Shown: positions 1-11,559 of the stretch, in pieces
Numbering within the stretch: the first letter of the stretch is position 1
Layout of the letters: each line of letters opens with the position of its first letter
Assembly (NCBI GenBank): GCA_023213395.1
Contig: CM041465.1
Span: 181,357,741-181,421,740, forward strand
DNA length: 64,000 bases
Reading direction: 5' to 3'
Source of the DNA: Cycas panzhihuaensis
Taxonomy: Eukaryota; Cycadophyta
Made by a program: the position numbers and the translations under genes
Notes under the pieces: generated by a model
What the model saw: only the letters and a program-made list of their open reading frames with translations
Databases searched by the model: none
What the model was told of the DNA's origin: nothing

Positions 1-1080
1 GATATTTGAGTTGATAACCTGACTCTTTTTCAGTGCGGGTTTTGAATTCTTTGAATACATAGAAGACTTCATCTATCTTATGTAGAAAAGCTACCCATAA
101 TTTTCTAGTGAAATCATCAATGAAAAAGATATAATATAACTTGTCCTTTAGTGAAGGAATAAGCATTAGTCCACATAGATCATAATGTACCAATTGTAAT
201 GGATGACTCGATTTCCACTGACTTTTGAGAAAGGGTTATTAATGAGATTTGGCAATGATATAAGCTTTACATTTAAAGGGCTTAGAGGAGAACTTTAGAA
301 AGTTTAGAAGAGTGTTAAAAATATCTCTAAGTCTATCAATGTGAACATGGCCCATGCGAGCATGCCAAAGAGCTTTTGGTAACAACATTGGGTGGGTCAA
401 GATGGAATTAAATACAAATTCTTCATCAAGGTAAGGGCTTTGGGCATAATGGGCTTCAGAAGATGGAGAACTATTCAGTCGAAAGAGTTTGCTAGAGAGA
501 TGTCCAGTCAAGACCACTTGATTAGTTAGAGGGTGAATGACCTGGAGAATTTGGTCATTTGCAGTTACACTCAGATTAAATCCACGAGAGACAAGTGTGG
601 ATAAGGAGAGTAGGTTTTGTTTGAAATTGTATATGTATAAGACATCAAGCAATATAAAATCTTCTAAGCTTGGGAGTTTCAGGCAAATGTTACCAATTCC
701 TTCAACAAGTTATTGTGATTTATCAGCCATGTGAACAACTCCTTAAACATTTAAGTTAAATGTTTGATATAGACTGCAATTACACGTCATATGTTGAGTT
801 TCTCTAGTGTCTATGATCCACTGTCCATCGATTGAAGCCATACTATTGGCAATTCTAATAGGGCTTGGCATTGGTGAAGGGAATTCACAAATGATATATC
901 CACATTGAACTTCAAAGTATCTTTGTGGTTAGTCAATGGCATTTGATGCTAAAGATTCCTCAATTCTTTAAAAATGTGCCTGTACAAAACCTACACCACT
1001 AAAGGATTCTTTACAAGTTTCTTCAACATTATAAGCTCCATGTTTTGGTTGGAACTTAGCCAACTTATAAGTGGCAGTTC
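1..1080 (-). pseudogene. C0 pol remnant: protease, GAG-pre-integrase, integrase start
   Basis: On the minus strand near 830-770 the peptide WIIDTRETQHMTC is a decayed copia protease active site (normally D-S/T-G-A before xHMT). At 652-239 an open stretch contains the GAG-pre-integrase signature LWHARMGHVHIDRL. Below 240, in another frame, comes the integrase core with LVHYDLCG (first catalytic Asp) and FIDDFTRKLWVAFL. The second and third catalytic residues lie beyond the edge. At least one frameshift and several stops are present, so no polyprotein could be made. The copia order protease, pre-integrase, integrase is kept. Confidence 0.85.
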
Positions 1081-2019
1081 TGTAGTCTTTTGCTAAGTGT
1101 CTGCATTTGCCATAATCGATCACACATAATAGTTTGATTACCAGTCTCTGAAGAGGTACTGGTTTGGCCTGACTGTTTTAGTCTTTATTGAGGTGGCGTT
1201 TAGCCTTAAGACTATCAAGGTTGTGACTGAGGGTTTGGTTGACCTTGTGGATAATTTTCTATATTTCTTTATCTTCCTCTTGCTTGATTATTTCCTTTGC
1301 CATGAGAGGGACCTTGATTTTTTATGTAGCAAACTTCTTCTTCCACCTCAAAGGTCGATCCGAAGAGAGTCATAGGCTACAAAGTTGGTATCAAAGGTCT
1401 TGTCAAATTTTATGAACTTCTCAGCAAGTGCTTTGAAGTTGAGTGTCTTTAGTGTTTCACTAGATTGAAGACTTCCAAGCAAGTTTTTATAATGAGGGAC
1501 ATGTAGACATGATTGGATCAAGAATGCCCAAGTGATACATTAGATCTTAAAGTCTTTATCAATTGATTGTTTAATTGGTCAAAGGAGATTTATCGTCTCA
1601 TGAGCTCGTCCCTTCTGTATTTTTAATTTGTTCATTTTCGAAACAAGATGAACAAATTCTAAATCTAACATGGTATTAAAGTTCTTCTTGAGAACTTCAA
1701 GGACCTTCTACGATGTGTCATGTTGCTCTCCAGTAATCAAGTTGTGCAAGGAGTGACTAGTAACTAACAAAATTCTCACATAAATCTCTTCATCATCTAT
1801 CTCCCGTTATAGTTTGGATGCAATATCTATAGGAGCTATTGGGGCAGATCCACCAAAAACATGTGTTATAGATGTTACAGATATGATGGGTGTAGGCTGC
1901 AAGTGGGTTCTCCAAAGGCCTTCATACTTTGCAACATTTTTAACTTCAGTGCACCACAAATCCTAATTTTCTTTGCCTTTCAATATGTAGTTAACATTTT
2001 GCTTGAATTGAGATGACAT
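1081..2019 (-). pseudogene. C0 gag remnant (copia gag)
   Basis: The minus-strand reading starts at 2019 with MSSQFKQNVNYILKGKEN, then a stop where the related copy C1 has WDMW. C1 begins with the near-identical MSSQFKQNVNRILKGKENW. A degraded zinc knuckle (CVIDYGKCRHLAKDYR, around 1130-1080) ends the gag part. The frame is broken by several stops. Gag would package the element RNA in an intact relative. The start is chosen from the shared N-terminus of the two copies. Confidence 0.8.
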
Positions 2020-3956
2020 GGTGATGATGAAGAAGTAGAAGAGATAATAGAAGTGTATGCCACTGACACATGTGACTAATACACCTGACATAACCTGGAT
2101 GTAGAAATGAATACTATGATGAGAAGTAAGTAATGATTAAGTATTTTTCAATAACTATGAAAAAATGAATATAAGCAATGATGCAAGAATGAGGCCTAAT
2201 GTAGAGTTGGCAAAGAGTGGTGATGTGTCATGCCAGTAACCTATAACTTATGTCCAAATGCAGGTGAGATTTTGATGCCTAAGGCTTCTAGTATACGATT
2301 AGGGCCTTCACCTGCGATACTTACACTTACGCTTGGTGATAAAATCCAAGTCATAGTGGAGCCTAGGTACTTCCAGTCCTCACATAATTCACTAATGAGC
2401 AGCTATATACCTCCTTCAAAGAGTCAAACAGTACTGCATATCCTACGGCTATGATAGATATTAGACCAGGTTAATTTAATCTTGCATTAAGGTTTTCAGT
2501 TTTCCTAGTTGGTTATCAGGATTATCCCTGATTGGAGGCCGTAGGTATGGATAACCTATCCCTCCACTGCTATTCCAGTTAAGACTAGACCTAGTATGAA
2601 ACTCACACCTCCCTTAGGGCCTAAACTTTGGCTAATCATGGTCTATTTCAACCAAGGCAAGTGTGCGCACAAGTCAAGAACTAGTTGTATAGATTAGATA
2701 GATAAGATTCCTTTTAGAAATAATGTAATTTGTTTCTTAATAACTGAAAACTGAAATGGAAAATTGCCAAATTTGCTTACTTATTTTTCGTGGTTGCTTT
2801 ATTGTTGTTGCTACTTTTGTGATGCTTTATGCTATGTGTGCAAATAGAAAAAGCTTGCTAGATTTAGCAAGGGAACCAGATGTTACTTCCAACCTAAGGT
2901 TTCCATTGCTTTAGTACAATGTTTCCAAACATGTTTTCAAAAATTTCAACACAAAAGCCACAATGGACTAAAAAGTAAATAAACTTGCCCCTAAAGTACT
3001 ATTTTTTCTAAATCTATATGCATGTTATTTTACCGTATTTTATGATTTTTTCACGAAATTTAAAAATAATGATAAATGGACAAAGTTTTCTAAAAATTAT
3101 AAGTATGAAGACCTATGTGATGAAATATAAATTTATGGAAGAAGTAAAAAGTGTTTAGAATGTCATTTCTAATAGAGTAGTGAAGTCACATTTCTAAAAG
3201 GGCATAAAAAGTTTTTTGCCCAAAAAAACACAAAAACAAAATCCTACCAGATTCACTGTCTCAGAATCTGAACTTCAATATGTCAAAAGTTATGTTTTGA
3301 CACATATATCAACTTTCCCTTCTGTACCATCTCCAAAATCAACCAAAAAATTACCCGAAATGCCCTCGCAATGTCCTTTATGGGGTTGAGTAGATAAATT
3401 TAACATACGTGAGTAAACTGCATAGATCTCACTAACTAGTGGATGAAATTTGATGTAATTTATCTTAAAATTATCCTAAGACATAAATATACTAGATCCC
3501 TTAATAAAATTTTCATAGTTTTAGCTTATAATTAAAGGATTTCATTAGGAAAAGTGCTTTAAGTCACTTATCCGTAAATTTTACCCTTTTATCTCAGCCA
3601 AAACTTACTATTACAGGCTAAATTTGAAGTTGGTCCAGAAGACAAAAATGATCCTTTAGTCATGTCAACCTTACATGCTAAATTTTATCAAAATCTGAGT
3701 TAGTCAAAATTTTCATGAAATTTTAGGTCTTTAATGCTTCTGGGATTGTTCCTGCAGTTGAACGGTTTTAAAAACCTATATTCTTCACCTTTGAATTTTT
3801 TCACATATAGAGAGAGTAATTACATATAGAGGAATATAATTTTAAGCTCTCAAAATATTAAAAATGATTAATGCACTGTTAATACTTTACATTAAAGGTG
3901 AATGAGAGGCAAAATGACTCCATGCAAGTGGAATGGAGTGAATAGATCTCTTTCTA
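2020..3956 (-). other. C0 untranslated leader
   Basis: There is no convincing coding sequence here. About 430 bases (2230-2660) match, in reverse complement, the leader of C1 at roughly 18720-19150, including shared blocks such as GGAGGTATATAG and ATCACCAAGC. The leader lies between primer-binding site and gag, as in C1, where it is about 2 kb long. Confidence 0.7.
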
Positions 3957-3968
3957 GCTCTGCTACCA
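3957..3968 (-). other. C0 primer-binding site (tRNA-iMet type, one mismatch)
   Basis: The minus strand reads TGGTAGCAGAGC, one base from the plant initiator tRNA-Met consensus TGGTATCAGAGC. It lies two bases inside the LTR end TTCA at 3971. Confidence 0.75.
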
Positions 3969-3970
3969 TA

Positions 3971-4281
3971 TGAAGGAAGGATAGATCTAGGAAATAAATC
4001 ATTCACATACACACAATGGTAATGGAGAATAAAAAAGAGATGAAACAAGATATGAGAGCAAGCTTGGAGGTGAGAATGAATAATAACTCCCTCGTAGAGA
4101 TTTTACCTTTTATTATTGAGGGTGAGCATTAAGGTTAGGATTTTTTTGCCTATTGACATGAACTCAAAATTACATCTAAATGCACATAAAGTACATTTCA
4201 TTAAGAGACTAATGCTAATAATATATCATCAGGTCAGATAATTAATCTATACAAATAACCTTGATATATTAATCTCTTTCA
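3971..4281 (-). repeat. C0 5' LTR
   Basis: On the minus strand it starts TGAAAGAG at 4281 and ends CTTCA at 3971, 311 bp. It aligns by eye with the C1 3' LTR (24413-24710): both start TGAAA and share the GTGCATT block, CCTAACC, AATAAAAG/ATATAAAAG and TTCATTC in the same order. It is followed directly by the primer-binding site. Confidence 0.75.
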
Positions 4282-4657
4282 CCAATGAGGTGTGTAAGAC
4301 TTATGCAAAGGTGATTAAGCTAAGATAATGTATTAGAAATCACATACAAGGATAAATATGAGTAAAAAGTAGGTTGCAGGGGCCAATGAGTACCTGAGAG
4401 TGCTAAGGAGGTGTCATGAGGGGCTGTGTGGTGCCATAGGACCATGGTCGTGAGTTGTCATAGGCTGGATCACAGTCATAGGCACAAAATAGGTAGGCAA
4501 ACCAGGCATCTCAACCATGTATGTAACAATATCATAAAAAATGCAACCATCAAGTATCTCATCACATCCTGAAGTGACCAAGGAGTAAGGATAGAGATGT
4601 ATACTTATGCCTACCTAAGAGGCGCTATCCATGTCCATTCTCGATGGTTGAGAAACA
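4282..4657 (-). repeat. 3' LTR of gypsy element G1 (partner at 37910-38272)
   Basis: About 365 bp (4293-4657) match 37910-38272 in the same orientation, with long shared blocks such as the one around gctaaggaggtgtcatgagg. On the minus strand the LTR begins TGTTTCTC at 4657, directly after a polypurine tract, which marks it as a 3' LTR. The low-coordinate end is unclear: a weak match to the other copy continues to 4282, where C0 starts, so C0 may have inserted into this LTR. Confidence 0.65.
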
Positions 4658-4670
4658 CTGCCCCCTTCAT
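4658..4670 (-). other. G1 polypurine tract
   Basis: The minus strand reads ATGAAGGGGGCAG immediately before the LTR start TGTTTC. This is the expected plus-strand primer position and gives the orientation of G1. Confidence 0.6.
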
Positions 4671-5189
4671 AGTAGAGTCTCATCGCTCAGGAGCATTTGG
4701 CGATGGTGAATCCTATCAATACAAAGAGATTAGTATCATCTACTAATACAAAAAGTGTCATTATCCAAGGGGAGTGGCAGGTGTTATGGTAGATCGCATG
4801 CACAAGGAAAGGAATGGAGCGGCATGAGGGCTACCCATATGTTGTCCAAGAATCTGATATGAAAGAATGAGAGGAGGAGGGGGTTGCCCCCATCACCCTT
4901 ATGCAATATGAGTGTAGTGCTAGGTCATGAGTGTAATCAATAAGCAAATGTGAGTAGAGGATCTGTGCATATAGAGAGTTAAAGTGTAAGAGCATCGTGC
5001 CACAGATGGTATAAAGAACATAGTGAAGCATCAAACTTAGTGGTCACCATAGTTTAACGTCATTAGTGGCTTACTTTCAGAGGTGCGAAGGGATCACAAT
5101 AAAAAAGAGGATGATCCTGGAGCCTGGGTGGCCAGGCAACCCATTAAGCTAACTAGGGAGGATCATCCAAGAGAGGGAGACAATGCTCG
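4671..5189. other. G1 3' untranslated region
   Basis: Between the extra RNase H domain and the polypurine tract I see no coding signal; short open stretches here match no motif. Confidence 0.4.
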
Positions 5190-5575
5190 AGGATGCGACA
5201 AATAAGATCATTTGCATCGGCATTCAGATCTCGGGGAATATGCTAAACATTTACAGAAGAGAAGAGAGACAATAGGGACCTTATGGTCGAAGTAAGGGCT
5301 CTCAATCGTGGGTAATGCACTTAGTAGACCTAGGTTAGTTGCAACGCGATGATCTGAGAGTCACAATAGAAAATGACAGGGCTATGGTGGAAGCAGAGTG
5401 CATCGGTAAGAGCTTCGATAATAAATGTGTATTCAGCCTTATTATTTGTAGCCTTAAGTAGAAAGATTCCGGAATATATATAATTATTTCCAGAGGGATC
5501 ACAGAGGATCCATGTAACTACAAAAGGTCTGGGGTTATCGCAACTCCCTCCGCCAGTGAAGATGAGCAATGACAT
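5190..5575 (-). pseudogene. Extra RNase H domain 3' of G1 integrase
   Basis: The minus-strand reading has the RNase H pattern in order: LLIFTGGGSCDNPRP (the usual TDGGS with the first catalytic Asp changed to Gly), TNNKAEYTFIIEAL (Glu), FYCDSQIIAL (Asp) and, after stops, IPRDLNADANDL (last Asp). Such RVT_3-type domains cut RNA in RNA/DNA hybrids. Additional RNase H domains are known from Tat-lineage plant gypsy elements. Here it lies about 4 kb downstream of integrase, beyond an antisense ORF, and G1 keeps its ordinary RNase H next to RT. The changed first Asp and the stops mean it is inactive. Confidence 0.7.
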
Positions 5576-6680
5576 GGTAAAAAAAGAAGAGTTTGAGTCA
5601 ATTCATAAAACAGATGGTGACAATAGTGCTAAGATACAAAGAGGGTAGCAATGAGGCTATAACAACTTAGAAAAGCCACAAATATGGATCATGGGAGGAC
5701 AGGAGAGCCCTAAAGGCAGGCTATTAGGCTCGAGGCAGGCTTGCTTGGTGAAAGAGTAAAAAAAGATTAGTAACTATGCTCTTTCGGGGGCCCCTAGAGG
5801 TCATAAGAGGGCCTGTGGGGGCTTGGAAGGGAGGAGGAGCTTCACCTAGGAGCCTCAAGGGCTCAAATAGATGGCAAAAATAGATCTAGGATGCTGAAAT
5901 AAGCCAAAGGAGTATAAACATTAGCATGTTTCAAAGCGATACGAAAAATGAGATGTAAAGGGCATCTACGAAGTTGAAGGGCTCATCATAAATATGTCAA
6001 AAGAGGGTAAAACAGAGGTTGTAGGAGCAAAAAAGGGGTCAAACTCTAAAGACAGAGTGAGTAAGGATGAAGAAGTGATCCTAAGGGTTGTCGCGACAAG
6101 AAGAACCGAGGTGGTGCCTTCGAGGGGCTTCGCATATAAAAGGGTGAAAATGATGAAAATAGAATTCATTTTCATGGGCCCCACAAGAGATTTGAAGCCC
6201 TTCCCTTTGGGCAACGAGGTTAGCCACTGTTCGAGTGCACCTAGCAGGAGATCTAGACATTGGATCGTGGTGAGAGGACAACTGTTAGGATCATAGAGAT
6301 GAGATGATGGCTATCAGGCCTAATCTAGTGAGTGGATCATCCCCTAGCCTTTTCATTTCATTAATTAAATTTTATGAGTTTTTTACAGTTTTTTGGGCCC
6401 TATAAGGGTGTTTAGGATCCCTTGGAGCTTGAATGAGGCCTAAGGAGGGGGAGGACTAGGGCATTAGGTATCCCTGGTCCTAGTGGGCCAAGCCTGACCC
6501 ACTCATATTAGCTTTTTTTGTTTTAGGGCCATCCCCCTTTTTAGGGGGGTATTTACAGCCCTATGGTAAATGTCGCGGTGTTGTGAAGTTTGTAGCAGGG
6601 CCACTAAGAAAATAGGAATTTCTCAGTGGTGCCTGCATCAATATCTACGATGCCATAGAGTTTGATGTGGGATAGAGACT
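5576..6680. other. Non-coding part of G1
   Basis: Short open stretches on both strands overlap one another and show no family motif. I see no gene. The region links the extra RNase H domain to the antisense ORF. Confidence 0.4.
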
Positions 6681-6689
6681 AAATAGGAG

Positions 6690-8030
6690 AAAAAAAAAAG
6701 GAGGCTTGGATGGGTGGATTTTCTCCATCTAAGGGAGCTCCAGTCATTCAAAGAGTGGTACAAGATATGACGGGAGAGGGTTGATGGATTTCTAAGTAAT
6801 TTTTGGTGTGTGCAAGCTATTCTTGTGGTTGATAACTATGGGAATATTGACATGGCTATGATGAATTTCATAAAGATGATGTTGAGACAAGAGCAGACGA
6901 CCCTATGATGTTGTGGGCTCTTGAAGCTTATTAAGACCCCATAATATGCATCTAACTAGCACCTCCTAGTTGACATAGTATCTCACTGAGATAAACATAA
7001 GCATGTATTCCATCTCCCACAAGTGAGAGATGCCACTATCATACCGGGAGATATCAGGAGGATCCAGGGAGTACCAACATAAGGGATGCTGGCATCACTA
7101 GGTACTTTGCCTACCACAGATATTGCCCACATGGAGGTAGCTAGAATTTTCATAGAACAGAGCCGATGGGATTGGCGGGGAGTATCCATCCAAGCTATGG
7201 TACTATCAAGAGTTCCTTATGTGAGGAAACTCATCACTTTGGCTATTTAGTTCTGGATATCCCAGAAACAAAATTATTGGGACATCCCAAGAGGCTAAAT
7301 AACTACTATCAGGAGATGTGAGGCTAAGGAGAGGTTCCACTAGGCTTCTTTAATAACAGCCAATATAATTACTCAACTAGACCAGGTATGAGTAGCAGGG
7401 AGAGGAGGTTTCTCTTATTACACACTGCTCCAATGTTGGTTCTTTGATCATTTTCAAGTGGTGGTGCCACCAGGAGGGCCTCATCCTATCTCAACCAAGG
7501 CCCCCATGGTTCATATGTGGAAAACGAGATTAAGAGGGATTGAGGACCAAGTCCATGTGAGGCGATATGTGGTGGTGATATTGCTAGATCTCCTGACCTT
7601 GACATACTACACAGGGATCCTTATCGAGCAATCCATTGGGAGAGCAATGATGAGGGAGGAGAGTTGGGAGACAAGCCCGATGAGGGTGAAGATGATGATG
7701 GCAGAGATGGAGCAGGGCCATCGGGGGTTGTAGGAGACGAGGCAAGTCCATCGACACCAGTAGGAGGAGATCGACCACCACCATGGCTAGCAGGTAGGGA
7801 GGGAGCTGTCGATAGATTCCTGGCAATGATTGTGGCCATGGTGGTAGCAGTAGAGGCAGTAGTTGCTGCAGCAAATTGAGGGGTCCCAAGAGAGGAGGGA
7901 TTAGAGGGAGGAGATGCCCTAGTAGCCCATGAGGTGGGTGAGGACCAGGGATCGAGGAGGTTGAGGTGGTAGCAGAGGGAGCTATAGCTGAGGAGGTGAT
8001 TGTCAGGGTGAAGGAGCTAGTCATCCTAGG
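6690..8030 (+). pseudogene. Antisense ORF of G1 (Tat-type extra ORF, degenerate)
   Basis: On the plus strand, opposite to G1 pol, a protein-like reading can be followed through a few stops and one frameshift near 7590. It includes WVDFLHLREL, VRDATIIPGDIRRIQGVPT, DIAHMEVARIFIEQ, LSRVPYVRKLITL and VVPPGGPHPISTKAP, then DPYRAIHWESNDEG and an acidic Gly/Pro-rich tail (7650-7880). Extra ORFs in antisense between pol and the 3' LTR are known from Tat-lineage gypsy elements such as Grande; some resemble the plant mobile domain. The function is unknown. A related DPY..H.GSN block occurs antisense in G3 near 45500-45450. Confidence 0.5.
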
Positions 8031-9540
8031 AGGTGAAACTCCACCTTGACTTTAGCTTCTATTTGATCATTCACTACTTCCCTAGATTACTATTTTTATT
8101 TCTTAATGATTTCATGTATGTGTATATACTCTGGACTGATTTATGATATGCATGATTTGGCAAGGGGAGATGAGATGGTGAGGCTACTGGAGGCAATAGT
8201 AAATAAGCTATTCCCCTAAGTTTACGTGGCGGGACAACCTCCTATCCTGGTGAGCGAGGAGCCATGATCGGTGGTGCCACACACAACGATGTTCATCCCA
8301 TTGATCTGGGGCAGGGATATATGGGTGGTGGAGTCCCAAGAGCTCTAAGCAAGGGTTAGTCAGATATAGGGTACCCAGGATAAGCTATAAGTAGAGAGGG
8401 ACCAGCTAGCAGTGGAGAGGGATACCTTACAAGGCCATATACAAGGACTGGAGGCCTAATTAAGAGGAGCAGGATCTAGATTGCCATGCTAGAGAAGAGA
8501 TTATGCAGAGCTGAGAGGGGGAGGGATCACATCTAGGCCATGTATGATTAGTTAGTGGACCAGATAGCTGCCAAGTTGTCACACAATAGGACACACAGCA
8601 CTATGACGACCCAAATAAGACCTTGAGATTAGGAGGGCGAGGCGGGGACCTCATAGTGACACTGGAGGAGCTCAGGAGGGATGTGGTCCCTTGGCGAGGG
8701 ATCTAGCAGACGAGGGGATGACACCCCTTGAGGGCATGGCATCCAGGAGATTGTATATTATGTATTTTGATAGGAAAGCTTCAGACCTCTAGGGAGTATT
8801 CACCACATGTAGCCATATGATTATATTCCTCCCTACAAGGATTCTGGCTTCTTAAGGCATCTTGCTCAGATGATGTACCATATGATTATGATGTACCATA
8901 TGACTTTATATATATATATATATATATAGATGGGGGCCAATTGGTACCCCATTTTGATACATGATGATGATATTATGATGAGTTTGTGATGTTATTGCTT
9001 TGTTATATAGTTTGTTTATTTATATGATGCATAGAGAGATGAGTATATGCATATGGATGTGGGTGCATGGGTGCACAAAGGGTCATGCGTTTAGATAGTT
9101 TTAGTTGGTTGCTATATATGGTTTTTTGCTAGATCATATGCTAATGATACTTATGCTTCCTTTCATGCAATACCACACTTGTACTAGGCATACATGATCA
9201 CCATGTATATCGATGATGGATACATATGAAGCTAGGAGGGGGGCACTATGCATATTTTTCGGAAGGAGCATAATAGATATGTAAAGGAAGCAATGACTAG
9301 GGGGTATTGATACCCAAGCAAAAGGCCCTAGGTTGGGAAGTGACTCCATGCTTAGAAGCAAAGGAGGTTTGCTTACCCAACTAGGAAAAGAAAGAAGATC
9401 TTCCTCGAGAGGGAGGCAATAGATGTAATATCAATGATGGAATCTAAAGGATGAAGAGCCACCTTAAACAATTATCATACCTATGACTAGGGAAAGCAAT
9501 GATATGCTTAGAGTGGTAGTTTAAGCTCATTTCAGAGCGA
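8031..9540. other. Region between antisense ORF and G1 integrase, with a (TA)n run
   Basis: No confident gene. The plus strand from 8160 to 8760 has protein-like composition with many stops and may be a continuation of the antisense ORF. A (TA)n microsatellite lies at about 8908-8929. Confidence 0.4.
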
Positions 9541-10684
9541 TAGAGGTGGTGTGCCCATCCTACTTGGGAGTAGAAGGGATCACGCATAGAACTTCTTTAG
9601 AAATTTACCATTTATAGCTTTTTCGAACTCAAGGCCCTCGAAAGTCACTATCCTATAAGAGCCATTATTAAGGCTCTCGATAATGATGAAAGGGCCAACC
9701 CATTTAGGCCCAGACTTAGATAAACAATTATGGAGATACTCAATCTTGAGGACATGGTCCCTAGGATTTAGAGGGTAAGGATGAAGATGTTTATTCTATG
9801 TTCTTCGTGCCCTAGCCTTGGAGGCGAGGTTTACTTGATATGCCATCAAGCATTTCTCATCTAAGGCTTTGAGGTTGAGGAGGTAGGTTTGGCAACACGA
9901 TTCCTTGTCGATGAGACCTCGAAGAGAAACACATAAAGAGGGGATTTTGACTTCCAAGGGAAGGACTGCTTTGATCGCATACACGAGAGAGAATAGGGTC
10001 ATCTTTGTAACCATGTGAATGGAAGTATGATATGCCCATAAAGCAGAAGGAGGCTAGAGGTGCCAATCCCTTTGGGATTGAGCAACCATTTTCTTTAAGA
10101 TGTTAATAAGGGTTTTGTTAAAAGATTCAATTTAGCCATTGGCCTGAGGGTAATAAGGAGACAAGGTTTTGTGGGATATCCTGAACTTCCCACAAAGTTC
10201 ATCCATCTCCTTATTATAAAAGGGAGTACCATTATCTGTGATTAGGATGTTTAGGACCCTAAATTGACAGATAATATACTGGTAATTAAAAGTGGCTATG
10301 GTCTTGCTAGTAATGGATGATAAGGGGACCACTTCAGTCTATTTAGTAAAAATTCAGTCGTAGTTAAGATGAACTTATGTTGCTATGAAGAAGGAAGGGT
10401 TATGGCTCTGATGAGATCTAATCCCTATTGGGAAAAAGGCCATGGAGAAATGATCAAATACAAGGCCTCAGAAGGTGAATAAATGACATTGGCTTACTCT
10501 TAGAACCTATGACAACACAACACATAGGTGTCCTTGAATAGGGACGACCAATAATAACCCATGCAGAGGGCCCTCTAGGCCATGGATTGGCCCCCAAAGT
10601 GACCCTATAAATGCCCTTATGGTACTTGCGAAGTATTTAGATTGCCTCGTCAGGATTGACGCAGCGAAGGAGGACCCCATCAAA
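9541..10684 (-). pseudogene. G1 integrase (Ty3/gypsy)
   Basis: The minus strand shows, in order, the end of the H2C2 region (DGVLLRCVNPDEA, YHKGIYRVTLG), the integrase core with ILITDNGTPFYN (second Asp), ISHKTLSPYYPQANGQIESFNK (catalytic Glu), and the C-terminal KSGPKWVGPFIIIESLNNGSYRI, ending near 9600. Stops and frame changes interrupt it. The N-terminal H2C2 part continues at 15208 and above, because element E1 is inserted at 10690. Removing E1 rejoins the frame exactly. Confidence 0.88.
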
Positions 10685-10689
10685 AGATC
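10685..10689. repeat. Target-site duplication AGATC, left of E1
   Basis: AGATC here and again at 15203-15207 flanks E1. Five bases is the usual length for gypsy integrases. Confidence 0.9.
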
Positions 10690-10946
10690 TGTTACGAACC
10701 TTGTTCGTAACTGGAACCCAATCACCAGATTCCAGAGAGTACATGTGAGCACAAGAGCAACTGAGTAGGTAAAAATAGTCAACAGACCATATGTTTGATT
10801 AATAAAAGATGAATGATGTCTATATTACATTTGGTACCAATTTTATATGCATATTAGGCCCTTTTCACGGAAGGTTGTATTCATTCAACAACATCTATTC
10901 ATTTAAACAATTAATTAAATCCTTTTGCTTAAGGAGGTTCATAACA
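10690..10946 (-). repeat. E1 3' LTR
   Basis: 257 bp, plus-strand ends TGTTACGAACC and GGTTCATAACA, which form an imperfect terminal inverted repeat. It pairs with 14946-15202 at about 94% identity by eye. Confidence 0.95.
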
Positions 10947-10966
10947 ACTCCTCCCTCTTAAGATGT
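10947..10966 (-). other. E1 polypurine tract
   Basis: The minus strand reads AAGAGGGAGGAGT directly before the 3' LTR. This fixes minus as the coding direction. Confidence 0.75.
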
Positions 10967-11117
10967 TTGGCCCACAAAACATAGTCAAACGATTATAGTC
11001 CCTTAAATGTACGATGTCCTTCATTGTAGTAGAGTCCATTAGGTGATTAGACAGATGTTGCAAGTATTTATTGGAAGATTCTTTGGGTTGAAAACCTTGG
11101 CTGTGTTTTTGGAATGC

Positions 11118-11520
11118 TTATGGTTGCTTCTTAATTTCTTCACCCTGATCCTTGCGTGGTATGATTTTAGTTTTGTTCAATCCTTTTCCAAATAATGTGA
11201 TGATTCTTACTTCTTTCTTAAATCGTATAAATTGTTCATAAATATTCATTTCAAAGGTTCCAAGTGTACTAAGCCATTGACTGCCCAATACAATATCTAC
11301 ACCTCCAACATCGACGACATAGAAATCTTCTACAATGCTGACATCATTTAGTGTGATGTTAAGGTTCTTCATTATACCTTGGCCAAAGATTACCTGTCTT
11401 CCTCCAATAGTGACCTGGAAACGAGGAGTCCTTAATGAAAATAACCTCAGTTGTTGTGCACAGTTTCGATCAATAAAATTATGTGTGCTCCCTGAATTTA
11501 TCAAGATTGTTACAGCTTGA
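11118..11520 (-). pseudogene. E1 retropepsin-like protease domain
   Basis: The open minus-strand reading has ILINSGSTHNFID (retropepsin active site, Asp to Asn at the catalytic position; the usual form is D-S/G-G-S-T-HNFI) and VDVGGVDIVLGSQWLSTLG, the flap and C-terminal signature of plant gypsy proteases, then ITLFGKG. It continues the gag frame. The Asn in place of Asp should abolish activity. The frame ends at 11118 with no RT following. Confidence 0.88.
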
Positions 11521-11559
11521 TTTTTGATAGATCCTTATAATTTTAAGGTATTTGATTGA

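Larger units (their letters stand above)
1..4281 (-). mobile_element. Ty1/copia retrotransposon C0, 5' part (runs off the left edge)
   Basis: Read on the minus strand this is an LTR (4281-3971), a primer-binding site (3968-3957), a leader of about 1.9 kb, gag starting at 2019, protease remnants, and a GAG-pre-integrase plus integrase start that runs off position 1. Leader, gag and LTR resemble the plus-strand copy C1 at 17482-24710, so the two are members of one family in opposite orientation. Many stops and frameshifts show it is dead. The next 5 bases after the LTR (4282-4286, ccaat) would be its target duplication; the partner lies outside the window. It abuts or interrupts the 3' LTR of gypsy element G1. 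Confidence 0.85.

Noticed and set aside
7584-8024. Minus-strand Pro/Ser/Leu-rich open frame of 146 codons
   Set aside because: Complement of the Gly/Asp-rich tail of the plus-strand antisense ORF; composition fits a shadow.
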